Assembly (NCBI GenBank): GCA_034509495.1 | Contig: CM067524.1 | Coordinates: 3,068,474-3,132,473, forward strand | Direction: 5' to 3' | DNA: 64,000 nucleotides | Source: Acestrorhynchus altus | Lineage: Eukaryota > Chordata > Actinopteri > Characiformes > Acestrorhynchidae | In this document: positions 22,939 to 35,899 of the stretch, piece by piece | How positions within the stretch are numbered: position 1 is the first letter of the stretch | Layout: each line of letters opens with the position of its first letter | Translations under genes and position numbers: made by a program | The notes under the pieces: generated by a model | The model's input: the letters and a program-made list of their open reading frames with translations, nothing else | The model's database searches: none | Told to the model about the DNA's origin: nothing

Positions 22939-25900
22939 TCAGATGCTGATATCCACTGGGCCAGGGGGTGTGGCTTCATTCAGAGGGCTGGAGAGGGAAA
23001 GGTCCAAACAGGGTCTGGCAGCAGTAGGGGGCAGCAGGTCACTGCTTTGTGGGCGTTCCTGCTGGCGACTGCTCTTCATAGCCTCCTTGGCAGCAAGTAT
23101 AAGTGGAGTGAGGCTGGAGAGAGGCTTGGCTAGTTTCAGGAAAGGATGCTGCAGAAGAGTGGAGATGTTAGAGCAGGAACAATTTTACCCAATTTCATGC
23201 GAGTTCTGCAAGTTTCCGATCAAGACTCACCTGCAGGAGCTCCTTGCCTCCACCTCTTTTCTCCACATCAATTTCCAGGCAGCGATTCAGAAAGTCTCGG
23301 AATCGAGAAAGTTTCTGGGATTGAGTTCAGGAGTGCCGTTAGTGCGTAATAAGGTACAGTGCCTGGAGGGCAAGGTGATGGTTAATGATCGGGTCTGGTT
23401 TCTGATACAGCACAGATATGTTGTTAATAACGTCCACTCCTGAATCTGCCCTCAGAGGATTCTGATTTGAAGATGCGGAGGTTCTCCCTCACCATCTCTG
23501 TAGCCATGATGCCCAGGACAGATGTCCACTTTGGGGCGTAAAGCTACGTGTGACCACTTCCAGGGGCCATCAGTATGGAGTACCCACCATGGTGCTGCGT
23601 TTACTCTGCTCCGGAGTGATCTGAGCACAGAAGCCAAAATCCGCTACATAGCGGGAAGGGTAAAGAACACACAGAACACACCGTTACCTCACCGTGTCCA
23701 TCTCAAGACATCTGCATTGGTGGGTGATGATGGAGCTGGTGCATAGAATGGAGGCCTTTAACAGAGCACCCGATACCAAAAGGTGACGGGGTTTACGGTA
23801 GATGACGAACTCACTCAATTTGACGGAGCCGTCCATGCCCAGCAGCACGTTGTCACTCTTGATGTCTCGATGGATGACCTGGATTTACGCGTGCAGAACT
23901 CCAGAAACCTGCAGACACTAAAGGACACCGAGAGAAGAGTTCATGGAAATATAATTAAAATGGAAAGGGGCAACCACAGGGCATCCTCTGCTCATGGCGT
24001 CCCTAGTGTTACTGTGAAACGTACCTCTCCTGCACACGCGATCTGAGCCGATCAGCTGCGTTTCTGTCACCACATCTGTCAGAGAACCTCCAGCTAAATA
24101 TTCCATCACCACAAACAACTCCTCACCTACCAGGAAACTACACACACAAACACAACAGTAGCACCTTCCAAACCTGATCCATAACATGAATAAAAACTTT
24201 TATTTTTACAAACGTATCACAATATCACTCTCATAGCTCTTATTATTAACACCGAAACATTCAAACTGAAGAACAACGCAATCTGATTACACAGCTGAAC
24301 CGATTCTCAGTAGCTGCTTTACTGTTGTTAAGCAGTTGCTAAGGTATTCCTTCGGTTGATCAGGTTGGGCATGTGAAGGTTAATCAGGGTTGGGGTTGAT
24401 GGAGGTAGTGTGATGAGGGTACGGTGTGAGGGCTGGATTCACCTGTCCAAAAAGTTAACAATGTTGGGGTTTTTCAGCTCCTTCATCACCAGAATCTCAT
24501 TAATGATCAGCTCCTTCTTTGGCTGCTTCTGCAGGTTTATCTGCTTTATGGCAACCTATAGTCAGGGCAGGCGGAGGGGCGAGGCGGTGAGACAGACAGA
24601 GAGACAGAGGCGGTGAGACAGACAGAGGGCAGTGAGACAGGCAGAGGGCAGACAGAGACAGAGAGACAGGCCAAGAAAGACAGAGTAGACAGAGAGACGC
24701 GGTGAGACAGACAGAGAGAGAGACAGTGAATTGAGCTGAAGGCGGTGAGACGGAGCAGAGACAGACAGAGAGAGGGCAGACAGGAGCAGAGAGAAGACAG
24801 GCCAGAGAGAAGACAGAGAATGACAGAGACACGGTGGGACAGGCAGAGAGAGAGAGAGAGGCAGAGAGACAGAGAGAGACAGACAGAGAGGCGGAGAGAC
24901 AGACAGAGAGGCGGAGAGACAGAGGCAGACAGAGAGAGAGACAGACAGAGACGGTGAGACAGACAGAGAGAGACGAGAGACGGTGAGACAGACAGAGAGA
25001 CGGTGAGACAGACAGAGAGACAGGCAGAGACGGAGAGACAGACAGAGAGCGGACAGACAGAGAGACAGACAGAGACAGAGAGACAGGCAGAGAGGCGGAG
25101 AAGACAGGCGGAGGGCAGAGAGACTGAGAGAGACAAGGACAGTGAGACAGAGGGCAGAGAGACAGACAGAGGCGAGAGGGCAGAGGCGAGAGGCGGTGAG
25201 ACAGACAGAGAGATGGAGAGACAGACAGACGGTGAGACAGACAGAGAGAGAGACAGACAGAGAGACGGAGGAGCAGAGGGCAGAGCCGAAGGCGGTGAGA
25301 CAGACAGAGAGATGGAAGACGAATAGCGGTGAGACAGACAGAGAAGACAGACAGAGGCGGAGAGACAGAGAGAGGGCAGACAGAGATGGTGAGACAGACA
25401 GAGACAGACAGAGACGAGACGAACAGAGAGACGGAGGGCAGACAGAGAGAGAGACAGAGAGAGAGACAGACAGACAGAGAGCGGAGAGACAGAGAGCGAG
25501 GAGAGACAGAGACAGAGGCGCGGAGAGCGGAGGGCAGACAGAGAGACAGAAGAGAGAGAGAGAGCGGAGGGTGTACACAGTGTACACATGTTTAGAACAA
25601 GTTTTCAATCACAGCAGGACAGACAGCAGGACAGACAGCAGGACAGACAGAGGTCTTATACTCACCTCTTGTCCTGTTGCAACGTCAATGGCAGTAAACA
25701 CAGTTCCAGACGCTCTGCAAAAGATCAAACACACACACTGTAACACTGTTCAAATACACACCGTTACACACACTGTCCATCTGAAAACTCCTGAGAAGAT
25801 TAGCAATATTCTTCCTCTCTCATGTCTTAAGATAACACACCACAAACACATACACCCACACATACACTGACCACACACACCCACACCACACACACCCACA

Positions 25901-28900
25901 CACACCCACACACACCCACACACACCCACAAGCTCGCTCACCCCTGTCCGATCTTCTCATATCGAGTGTATTTCTTCTTGGGGTCACCGATGCTCACTAT
26001 CGTTCCTAAAACAAAGCAGTGACATGAAGACAGATGATAACCGGTTTCCCTATAAATCAGAGAGATAATCACAGTAGAACCCACTCTAGAACCATACTCA
26101 GTTTTTCCATGATCTCCTCATCAGTCATCTTTCCTTTGTTCTTCTTCTGCCGGTCTGCTCTGGAAGTGTCAGTCAGCACCAGCACAGGCAGGGCAGCGAA
26201 TTCGATCATAGAGAGGATTAAGTTAAGAACTGGACAGTTCAGGAAAAACAGCATCATCAACAGGAGGACACAGAAACGTCCTCCCAATCATCTTCAAAGA
26301 TCAGACCAAACATAAATCAGCAGGTTCCAGCTCTGCTGCTGGGATTGCTATTGATGATCCAGTATTGAATATCTGGTATTAGATATTTAATGGATTTAGT
26401 GTTGGTGTTTGGTATTGAATCTCTGGTATTTAATGGTTAGTATTTGGTGTTTGGTATTGAATCTCTGGTATTTGGTATTTAATGGTTAGTATTGAATATC
26501 TGGTATTAGATATTTAATGGTTGGTATTTGGTGTTTGGTATTGAATATCTGGTATTAGATATTTAATGGTTAGTATTTAGTGTTTGGTATTGAATCTCTG
26601 GTATTTGGTTAGTATTTGGTGTTTGGTATTGAATCTCTGGTATTTGGTATTTAATGGTTGAGTATTATTGAATATCTGGTATTAGATATTTAATGGTTAG
26701 TATTTAGTGTTTGGTATTGAATATCTGGTATTAGATATTTAATGGTTAGTATTTGGTGTTTGGTATTGAATCTCTGGTATTTGGTATTTAATGGTTAGTA
26801 TTGAATATCTGGTATTAGATATTTAATGGATTTAGTATTTAGTGTTTAATTATTGAATCTCTGGTATTTGGTATTTTAATGGTTAGTATTGAATATCGGC
26901 ATTAGATATTTAAATGGTTAGTATTTAGTGTTTAATTATTGAATATACGGTATTAGATATTTAATGGTTAGTATTTAGTGTTTGGTATTGAATATCTGGT
27001 ATTAGATATTTAATGGTTAGTATTTGGTGTTTGGTATTGAATCTCTGGTATTACATGTTGTGGTTAGTATTTGGTGTTTGGTATTGAATCTCTGGTATTC
27101 GGTATTTAATGGTTAGTATTTAGTGTTTGGTATTGAATATCTGGTATTAGATATTTAATGGTTAGTATTTAGTGTTTACAGTATTAGATCTCTGGTATTT
27201 GGTATTTGTGGATGTATTGAATATCTGGTATTAGGCCCAATGGTTAGTATTTGGTGTTTGGTATTGAATCTCTGGTATTTGGTATTTAATGGTTAGTATT
27301 GAATATCTGGCATTAGATATTTAATGGTTAGTATTTAGTGTTTGGTATTGAATATCTAATTATTAGATATTTAATGGTTGAGTGTTAGTGTTTGGTATTG
27401 AATCTCTGAACATTTAATGGTTAGTGTTTGGTGTTTGGTATTAGTCTCTGGTATTTGGTATTTAATGGTTAGTATTGAATATCATTATTAGATATTTAAT
27501 GGTTGGCTGTTAGTGTTTGGTATTGAATATCTGGTATTAGATATTTAATGGTTAGTATTTGGTGTTTGGTATTGAATCTCTGGTATTTGGTATTTAATGG
27601 TTAGTATTGAATATCTGGTATTAGATATTTAATGGTTAGTAGTTGGTGTTTGGTATTGAATCTCTGGTATTTGGTATTTAATGGTTAGTATTGAATATCT
27701 GGCATTAGATATTTAATGGTTAGTATTTAGTGTTTGGTATTGAATATCTGGTATTAGATATTTAATGGTTAGTATTTGGTGTTTGGTATTGAATATCTGG
27801 TATTAGATATTTAATGGTTAGTATTTAGTGTTTGGTATTGAATCTCTGGTATTACATATTTAATGGTTAGTATTTAGTGTTTGGTATTGAATCTCTCTGG
27901 TATTTGGTATTTAATAGTTAGTGTTTAGTGTTGGTATTGAATATCTGGTGGTAGATATTTGTGGTTAGTATTTAGTGTTTAGTATTGAATCTCTGGTATT
28001 TATTGGTTAGTATTTGGTGTTTGGTATTGAATCTCTGGTATTTGTGTTAATGGATTTGGTATTGAATCTGGTATTAGATATTTAATGGTTGGTATTTGGT
28101 GTTTGGTATTGAATATCTGGTATTAGATATTTAATGGTTAGTTTTTAGTGTTTGGTATTGAATCTCTGGTATTTAATGGTTAGTATTTGGTGTTTGGTAT
28201 TGAATCTCTGGTATTTGGTGTGGTTAGTATTGAATATCTGGTATTAGATATTTAATGGTTAGTATTTAGTGTTTGGTATTGAATCTCTGGTATTACATAT
28301 TTAATGGTTAGTATTTAGTGTTTGGTATTGAATCTCTGGTATTTGGTATTTAATGGTTAGTGTTTAGTGTTTGGTATTGAATATCTGGTATTAGATATTT
28401 AATGGTTAGCATTTGGTGTTTGGAATTGAATATCTGGTATTTGGTATTTAATGGTTAGTGTTTAGTGTTTGGTATTGAATATCACAGTATTAGATATTTG
28501 TGGATATTTGGTGTTGTATTGAATCTCTGGTATTTGTATTTAATGGTTAGTGTTTAGTGTTTGGTATTGAATATCTGGTATTAGATATTTAATGGTTAGT
28601 ATTTGGTGTTTGGAATTGAATATCTGGTATTTGGTATTTAATGGTTAGTGTTTAGTGTTTGGTATTGAATATCTGGTATTAGATATTTAATGGTTAGTAT
28701 TTGGTGTTTGGTATTGAATCTCTGGTATTTGGTATTTAATGGTTAGTGTTTGGTATTGAATATCTGGTATTTGGTATTTAATGGTTAGTGTTTGGTATTG
28801 AATATCTGGTATTTGGTATTTAATGGTTAGTGTTTGGTATTGAATATCTGGTATTTGGTATTTAATGGTTAGTGTTTGGTGTTTGGTATTGAATATCTGG

Positions 28901-30358
28901 TATTTGGTATTTAATGGTTAGTGTTTAGTGTTTGGTATTGAATCTCTGGTATTTGGTATTTAGTGTTTGGTATTGAATCTCTGGTATTTGGTATTTAATG
29001 ATTAGTGTTCAGTGTTTGGTATTGAATATCTGGTATGTGGTGTTTGGTATTGAATCTCTGGTATTTGGTATTTAATGGTTAGTGTTTGGTATTGAATATC
29101 TGGTATTTGGTATTTAATGGTTAGTGTTTGGTGTTTGGTATTGAATATCTGGTAGTTGGTATTTAATGGTTAGTATTTAGTGTTTGGTATTGAATCTCTG
29201 GTATTTGGTGTTAATGGTTAGTGTTTAGTGTTTGGTATTGAGATCTCTGGTATTTGGTATTTAATGGTTAGTGTTTAGTGTTTGGTATTGAATCTCTGGT
29301 ATTTGGTGTTCAGTGTTTGGTATTGAATCTCTAGTATTTGGTGTTTAGTGTTTGGTATTGAATCTCTGGTATTTGGTATTTAATGGTTAGTGTTTGGTAT
29401 TGAATCTCTGGTATTTGGTATTTAATGGTTAGTATTTAGTGTTTGGTATTGAATCTCTGGTATTTGGTATTTAATGGATTTAGTATTTGGTGTTGGTATT
29501 GAATCTCTGGTGGCTGGTATTTAATGGTTAGTATTTAGTGTTTGGTATTGAATCTCTGGTATTTGGTATTTAATGGTTAGTATTTGGTGTTTGGTTTGAA
29601 TCTCTGGTATTTGGTATTTAATGGTTAGTATTTAGTGTTTGGTATTGAATCTCTGGTATTTGGTCTTTGGTAAAGGTAAACCTGTTGCAGAAGGAAGTGT
29701 CACTCACAGATTTGGTGTGTTCTGGTCGGGGTGCTACTACAGGTGGTGGTGCATCATCATCGTCTAAATCGTCCAAGTCCTTGGCACTGGGAGGTGATGG
29801 CTCAGAACCCTTCTTTGCTGGTGGAGCGTCCTTATCTGCAGAAGTGTTGGAGAAACCATACTGGAGTAACCCTGTGAAGCTGAGCCGAGGTGTTTCTGAG
29901 GTATTTAATTGCACAGCTGTGGTGTTACTGTGGGACTTACCTGTAAAGCTGAGGTATTTTTGCTTGCCGTTGCCTGTAGAATCGTAGAACTTCAGAACAT
30001 CCAGCACAGCCTGAGGATTCTTCTTCTGCTCAGATTTGGTGATGTTGGAGGTCTGAAGAAGTCGAGCCCACTGCTCCGGCATGCCCTGCAAACCACACAC
30101 GAACACAGTGTTTTCTTTTTGGTGGAGGGTCAGCAGGAGCTGAAAGGCCGTTTATCTGACAGACCTGAGCAGACCTCACCTGAACCTTCTAAGAACAGAA
30201 GATCAGAACTTTAGCAGATTAGAATGATAAATAAAAGTCTGTCTGACTTACTGTGAACTCGCCCGTAACGGCATCAAACCCCACATGAATGGTGTGCTCA
30301 AAGTCTGAGGGAGGAGAAATCTCTGGCCTCTCCTTATCTTTATCCTTCTTTCTTCCTC

Positions 30359-30392
<34 letters not shown>

Positions 30393-30461
30393 GACAGAGA
30401 AAGACAGAGAGAGAGAAAGACAGACAGACAGAGAGAGAGACACAGAGAGACAGACAGACAG

Positions 30462-30492
<31 letters not shown>

Positions 30493-31074
30493 GACAGAGA
30501 GAGACAAAGAGAAAGAGAGACAGAGAGAGACAGACAGAGAGACAGAGACAGAGAGACAGACAGAGAGAAAGACAGAGAGAAAGACAGAGACAGAGACAGA
30601 CAGAGAGAGACAGAGAGAGACAGACAGAGAGAGAAAGAGAGAGAGACAGACAGAGAGAAAGACAGAGACAGAGAGAGAGAGAGAGACAGAGAGAGAAAGA
30701 CAGAGAGAAAGACAGAGACAGAGAGAGAGAGACAAAGAGAGAGAGACAGAGACAGAGGGAGGTTATAATCTGTAGGTTGTTATGGGCAGTTTTAGGTGTT
30801 TAGGGTTCATAGCTGCTCTCCGACTCCTTTACAGCAGAAACCCGTCACCACAACAGCTTCAAAGAAACAGGGTATGAGAAACGAAGTGTGACCTCTGACC
30901 TTTCTCTGCGGAGAAGATGGATATGATTTTGTTGCGAGAGGGCTTCTTCTCCTCGGGTACGGAGGGGAGGGGCTTTGAGCTGTGATTGGTTGGAGCTCCG
31001 TCTTTACTGCCTGTGCTGCTCATTCTTACTGGGGGGGCGGGGGGTTTGTCCTCCAGCTCACCGTTATCGGACAT
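22939..31074 (-). CDS. pak2: pak2, p21-activated kinase 2 (kinase-domain exons frame-disrupted)
   Basis: This is a Rac/Cdc42-activated Ser/Thr kinase that controls actin and survival signalling. Minus-strand exons: 31074-30900 (MSDNGELEDKPPAPPVRMSS), 30358-30252 (CRIB, ISPPSDFEHTIHVGFDAV), 30085-29941 (GMPEQWARLLQTSNITKSEQ), 29835-29708 (acidic, PPPVVAPRPEHTKS), about 26215-26098 (KMTDEEIMEKL), 26005-25942 (SIGDPKKKYTRYEKIGQG), 25714-25666 (ASGTVFTAIDVATGQE), 24555-24443 (VAIKQINLQKQPKKELIINE), 24137-24025 (ELFVVMEYLAGGSLTDVVTE), 23917-23815 (QVIHRDIKSDNVLLG), 23643-23450 (DFGFCAQITPEQSKRSTMVG), 23362-23231 and 23148-22939. Catalytic VAIK, HRD and DFG are all visible. The exons at 24137, 23917, 23643 and 23362 carry several 1-3 base indels each. 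The last exon continues about 38 residues past the point where human PAK2 ends. Identification is secure; functional status depends on sequence quality. Confidence 0.92.
24565..25590. repeat. 1-kb purine tract (GACAGA)n in a pak2 intron
   Basis: Nearly pure purine plus C, built of GAGACAGACAGA-type units on the plus strand. It reads as an uninterrupted CU-rich tract in pak2 pre-mRNA, ending about 15 bp from the acceptor of exon 24555-24443. The Ser/Leu/Cys and Arg/Gln/Glu frames across it are artefacts. Confidence 0.95.
26365..29665. repeat. 3.3-kb AT-rich minisatellite in a pak2 intron
   Basis: Units of roughly 49 bp built from GTATTTAATGGTTAGTATTT, AGTGTTTGGTATTGAAT and CTCTGGTATT, with rearranged submodules. 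Units are highly irregular. It ends about 45 bp from the exon 29835-29708. A short exon expected between the acidic region and KMTDEEIMEKL was not cleanly resolved here or at 26160-26215. Confidence 0.93.
30361..30757. repeat. Purine tract (GA/GACA)n at a pak2 acceptor
   Basis: About 400 bp of GA and GACAGA units. In the pak2 sense it is a CU tract ending CTCTCTCTCAG directly at the acceptor of the CRIB exon 30358-30252. Confidence 0.95.
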
Positions 31075-31439
31075 GACAGAGAAACGCAGCCACAAACTGA
31101 ACTACCGCGCTTCACACACCGACCTGAAGGGGGAGACAGAGACAGGTTTTATTGACTGACCTCGGATCAGTCCACGTGTGCCCGTAATAATCCACTCTCC
31201 ATCCGATCTCTGACACCATCAGACTGAAGAGCACGTGAACACCTCTACTTTAACAATGAATACCAGACAATCAGAGGAAAAGAAGTGGACAGTGGACAGT
31301 GGACAGGGCTTCAGGTATGATGAAGATTAATTTGTGAAAAGCGTGTGGGCTGTAGAGTCTAGAACAGAATCAGATCTGTGTAGAACAAAGAACCCATTAA
31401 GATTAAACTCAATCTCAGAAAAGAAGCAGAAATGAACTG

Positions 31440-31825
31440 AATCTGAACGGAACCAGTGCTGACTGGCCACTCTCCACACTGACCACTCTCCACACTGACC
31501 ACTCTCCACACAACACTCCACACTGACCACTGTCCACACTGACCACTCTCAACACAACACTCTCAACACAACACTCTCAACACAACACTCCACACTGACC
31601 ACTCTCAACACTCTCCACACAACACTGACCACTCTCAACACCTCTCTCAACACTGACCACTCTCAACACAACACTCGCCACTCTTCAACACTCGCCACTC
31701 TTCAACACTCGCCACTCTTCAACACTCGCCACTCTTCAACACTGATCACTCTCAACACTGATCACTCTCAACACTGATCACTCTCAACACTGATCACTCT
31801 CAACACTGATCACTCTCAAAACTCT
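31440..31825. repeat. Degenerate CCACTCTCCACACTGA minisatellite
   Basis: Tandem 14-18 bp units (CACTGACCACTCTC, CACTCTTCAACACTCGC, CACTGATCACTCTCAA) in pak2 intron 1. Confidence 0.85.
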
Positions 31826-33034
31826 CAAAACTCCACCATTAACAAGTGGAGTAAACGGAGGATGAGGTTGTCCACGCTTTTCCCTGAGAGCAGCTTCTCG
31901 ACCAAATAAGGTCAAATCCTGTTTCACCTCGGAGCTCAAAACTGACACGGTGACCTCAACACCACAACTACTTCCTGTTTCACTGACAGAGCTCATCTCT
32001 CACACACACACACAAACACTACACACTATACAACACTGTGACTAAACAACCACTATACAACTATACTAGATGTACTAGCTATACTGCGAATAAACACCAC
32101 CACATACACACAACACTAAGAATACACAGCGTATACACACATCTCTGCGACTATACAACACCATGTACAGGCAACACTGCTACCACACAACATGGTAACA
32201 CTATGTATGAAGGAATACATTAATTTATGGATTAATCTGTTGCAGTAATTGACAGATACTGGTTTTTAGTTACAGCATGAAAACATGGTAAAACTAAAAC
32301 ACATTAAACAACCAAAAACACCTTAATTAAAGAGCACACCTGAACTATACCTTGACTAAACACTGCATCTAAACACCTTCAATAAAAACTGCACCTAACC
32401 AACTTCACTTAACACTGCGTCAAAACAACAACCTGACAAAACCCCATTAAACACCTCATCTAAACCCCTTGGCTAACACTGCGTAAACCCTTCTGAAGAT
32501 GGGTCTGTGCTGATCTTTTTACTAACCCTGTTCCCCAGAAAAGACTGAAAACTACACCACCACACAACAATGTATCTAAGACCGGGTTCTGCAGAACAGA
32601 ATCTAAAGATGCAGCACAAACCCACATATAAACACAAGTGTGCGGAAAGAGTGAAGGTCCGTCTCCATGGAGACCGCTCACCCTTTGGACCGGTGCCACA
32701 CGCGGTGTGGTGCCCAGTGGTCCAGGCTTGTGCTCAGGTGGGTACAGAGTTCAGTAGTGAGGTCTACTCGGAATGTGTTCAACCAGTCACTGAACACACA
32801 CCACGCTCACACACACACATACACACACCGACAAGTCCACACAAGCAGCTTCATTCCACACAAACACACGCAGCGAGTGCAGTCATGTCCACATTGCTGT
32901 GATAACACACACCCTGCCCAGCACCCTGCGGCCAGAGAAACTCAACTGGGCCTGCTGTTACACTCACACACTCTCAGAGTGCAGCACCGCACTGATCCAC
33001 CCAACCAGGAAACTTTCATCCTGTACTTATTCAC

Positions 33035-33190
33035 ACCCACCCGATCCACCATCGCCTACCACTGATCCACCATCGCCTACCACTGATCCACCATCGCCTA
33101 CCACTGATCCACCCCGATCCACCATCGCCTACCACTGATCCACCATCGCCTACCACTGATCCACCCCGATCCACCATCGCCTACCACAGA
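33035..33190. repeat. CCACCATCGCCTACCACTGAT minisatellite
   Basis: About six copies of a 22-bp unit, GATCCACCATCGCCTACCAC plus two bases, with CCCC interruptions. It lies in pak2 intron 1. Confidence 0.9.
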
Positions 33191-33667
33191 TCCACCCAGA
33201 TTCTATAAAACATTAATTGTATCAACAGCAGTGTTTGTTGAAGCACAGACCAGCAGGTAAATATGATTTCACTGAAAGCATCTCCATGGAGACCGCTCAA
33301 CCACACCATCCTCCAGATCTATACAACCATCTCCACCCCAACACCCGCCCTCACACTCTGTCAAAGTACAACATGAAGCGTTAGTTAGGGTGTGTCCATA
33401 TCACAAGGCCCTCCCCCTCACAATGAACACTCTAGTAGTTAATGGTTTCTGAACCCTATAGAGGACTGAACCCTGCATGCACGCACGCACACACACACAC
33501 ACACACAAACACACACGCACGCACACACACACACACGCACGCACGCACGCACGCACGCACGCACACAGAGCTCAGTAGGTTCCAGTGAACATTTCTCTGA
33601 GTGTGTAACATCAAGTCTAAACTCGTTCTTTGACGATCCCTGGCTTAAAGATGGGTTCAGCTATTCT

Positions 33668-33669
<2 letters not shown>

Positions 33670-33745
<76 letters not shown>

Positions 33746-33776
33746 CAAAAATCATAAAACACCAAGCCCTCCCACT

Positions 33777-33829
<53 letters not shown>

Positions 33830-33946
33830 CTGTAGGGTGTGTTGTTTCAGTATAATCGCCTGAAGGTGTGTAAAGTTGAAGCACTAACTAAATGCTTCAA
33901 CTTTACACACCTTCAGGATATCATACTGGAACAACACACCCTACAG

Positions 33947-34014
<68 letters not shown>
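33670..34014. repeat. Large fold-back: opposed (AC)n/(TG)n arrays with 66-bp inverted arms
   Basis: Order on the plus strand: (AC)n 33670-33742; 38 bp unique; (TG)n 33780-33827; left arm to 33883 (AGCTGTAGGGTGTGTTGTTT ... AAAGTTGAAGCA); 9-bp loop 33884-33892 (CTAACTAAA); right arm from 33893 (TGCTTCAACTTTACACACCT ... ACACACCCTACAGC); (CA)n to 34014. The arms pair over about 66 bp with only a handful of mismatches, and the flanking TG and CA runs extend the potential stem to roughly 100 bp. It lies in pak2 intron 1. Confidence 0.92.
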
Positions 34015-34018
<4 letters not shown>

Positions 34019-34599
34019 AGATGAGTAATAACACTAACATACCAGAACAATACACTTATCGATATAAATCTACAGTCAGTACCACTCCGGCTTCTGTGTG
34101 GTTCTGAGGGTCAGACTGTACATTATGACTGTACTGCTGCTGTTTGAGTGTTGAGACTTACTGTGTAAAGTCTACCATAGTTTAGATTCTCCTAATCCCA
34201 CCCCAAACACACACACACACACATGCACACACACAAAAACCAAGCCTCAATTTCCCATTGCTCACTTCCTGTCCACATCTGATTGGCAGTTGGATAACAG
34301 AAGCATTTCCTATTCCTGAGAGAGCTCCTCTGACCGGTCCGACTCGGCCTGACCGATCAGCCCCTGCAGCTCCGAGCTCGCGCCTCCCTCCCTCTGTCCT
34401 CACACAGATGTTAGGAACTGTTTACAGGAAGAGAGAGCCACTCGCTTTTGTGTTTCAGACTCTATAAAAGGAAATTCTCAACAAGACTTCCTGAAGTGAG
34501 AACAGCTGTCTTTATCCTCCTCCACCACCGGGGAGCGCCATCCATTACCCCAGATACAACACGAGCATGGAGAGAAAGTGGCTGGAACAGGAAACAAAA

Positions 34600-35790
34600 G
34601 GGCCATTATACACCATCAAACACCAGCCAGCATAACATCAGATACCATTAAACACCACCCACTATAACAGCAAAAGCCATTAAACACCGCCCACTATAAC
34701 AGCAAATACCATTAAACACAGCCCACTATAACAGCAAATACCATTAAACACCGCCCAGCAAAACATCAGATACCATTAAACACTGCCCACTATAACAGCA
34801 AAAGCCACTAAACACCGCCCACTATAACAGCAAAAGCCATTAAACACCACCCAGCAAAACAGATACCATTAAACACAGCCCACTATAACAGCAAATACCA
34901 TTAAACACTGCCCAGCATAACATCAGATACCATTAAACACCACCCACTATAACAGCAAATACCATTAAACACTGCCCAGCATAACATCAGATACCATTAA
35001 ACACCACCCACTATAACAGCAAAAGCCATTAAACACCACCCACTATAACAGCAAATACCATTAAACACAGCCCACTATAACAGCAAATACCATTAAACAC
35101 CGCCCAGCATAACATCAGATACCATTAAACACCACCCAGAATAACAGCAAAAGCCACTAAACACCGCCCACTATAACAGCAAAAGCCATTAAACACCGTC
35201 CATTATAACAGCAAATGCCATTAAACACCGCCCACTATAACAGCAAATGCCATTAAACACCGCCCAGCAAAACATCAGATACCATTAAACACTGCCCACT
35301 ATAACAGCAAATACCATTAAACACCACCCACTATAACAGCAAATACCATTAAACACCGCCCACTATAACAGCAAATACCATTAAACACCGCCCAGCATAA
35401 CATCAGATACCATTAAACACCACCCACTATAACAGCAACAGCCATTAAACACCGCCCACTATAACAGCAAAAGCCATCAAACACCACCCACTATAACAGC
35501 AAATACCATTAAACACCACCCACTATGCCATTAAACACCGCCCGCTATAATAGCAAATTCCATTAAACACCGCCCACTATAACAGCAAATACCATTAAAC
35601 ACCACACAGCATAACAGTAAACACCATTAAACACTGCACAGTGTAACATCAGATACCATTAAACACCGCCCAGCATAACATCAGATACCATTAAACACCA
35701 CCCAGAATAACAGCAAACACCATTAAACACCGTCCATTATAACAGCAAATACCACTAAACACTATTAAACACTGCCCAGTATTACCATTA
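34600..35790. repeat. 32-bp minisatellite in pak2 intron 1
   Basis: About 35 units built on CCCACTATAACAGCAAATAC plus CATTAAACACCG. Units are regular, with variants such as CAGCATAACATCAGATACC. Confidence 0.95.
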
Positions 35791-35899
35791 AACACAGTCT
35801 GGAAGTGTGTGTAGTGTGTATAATGTGTACAGTGAGTGTAGGGACAGTCTGATTATGATCTGATTTCGAATTCAGTCAGATCCACTCTGTGTCCGATAC

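Noticed and set aside
24546..25608. Two frames of about 348 residues rich in Ser, Leu and Cys
   Set aside because: Pure translation of the GACAGA purine tract within a pak2 intron.
34600..35790. Regular direct repeats that look like a CRISPR array
   Set aside because: Repeats are contiguous 32-bp minisatellite units without unique spacers, in a vertebrate intron with no cas genes.
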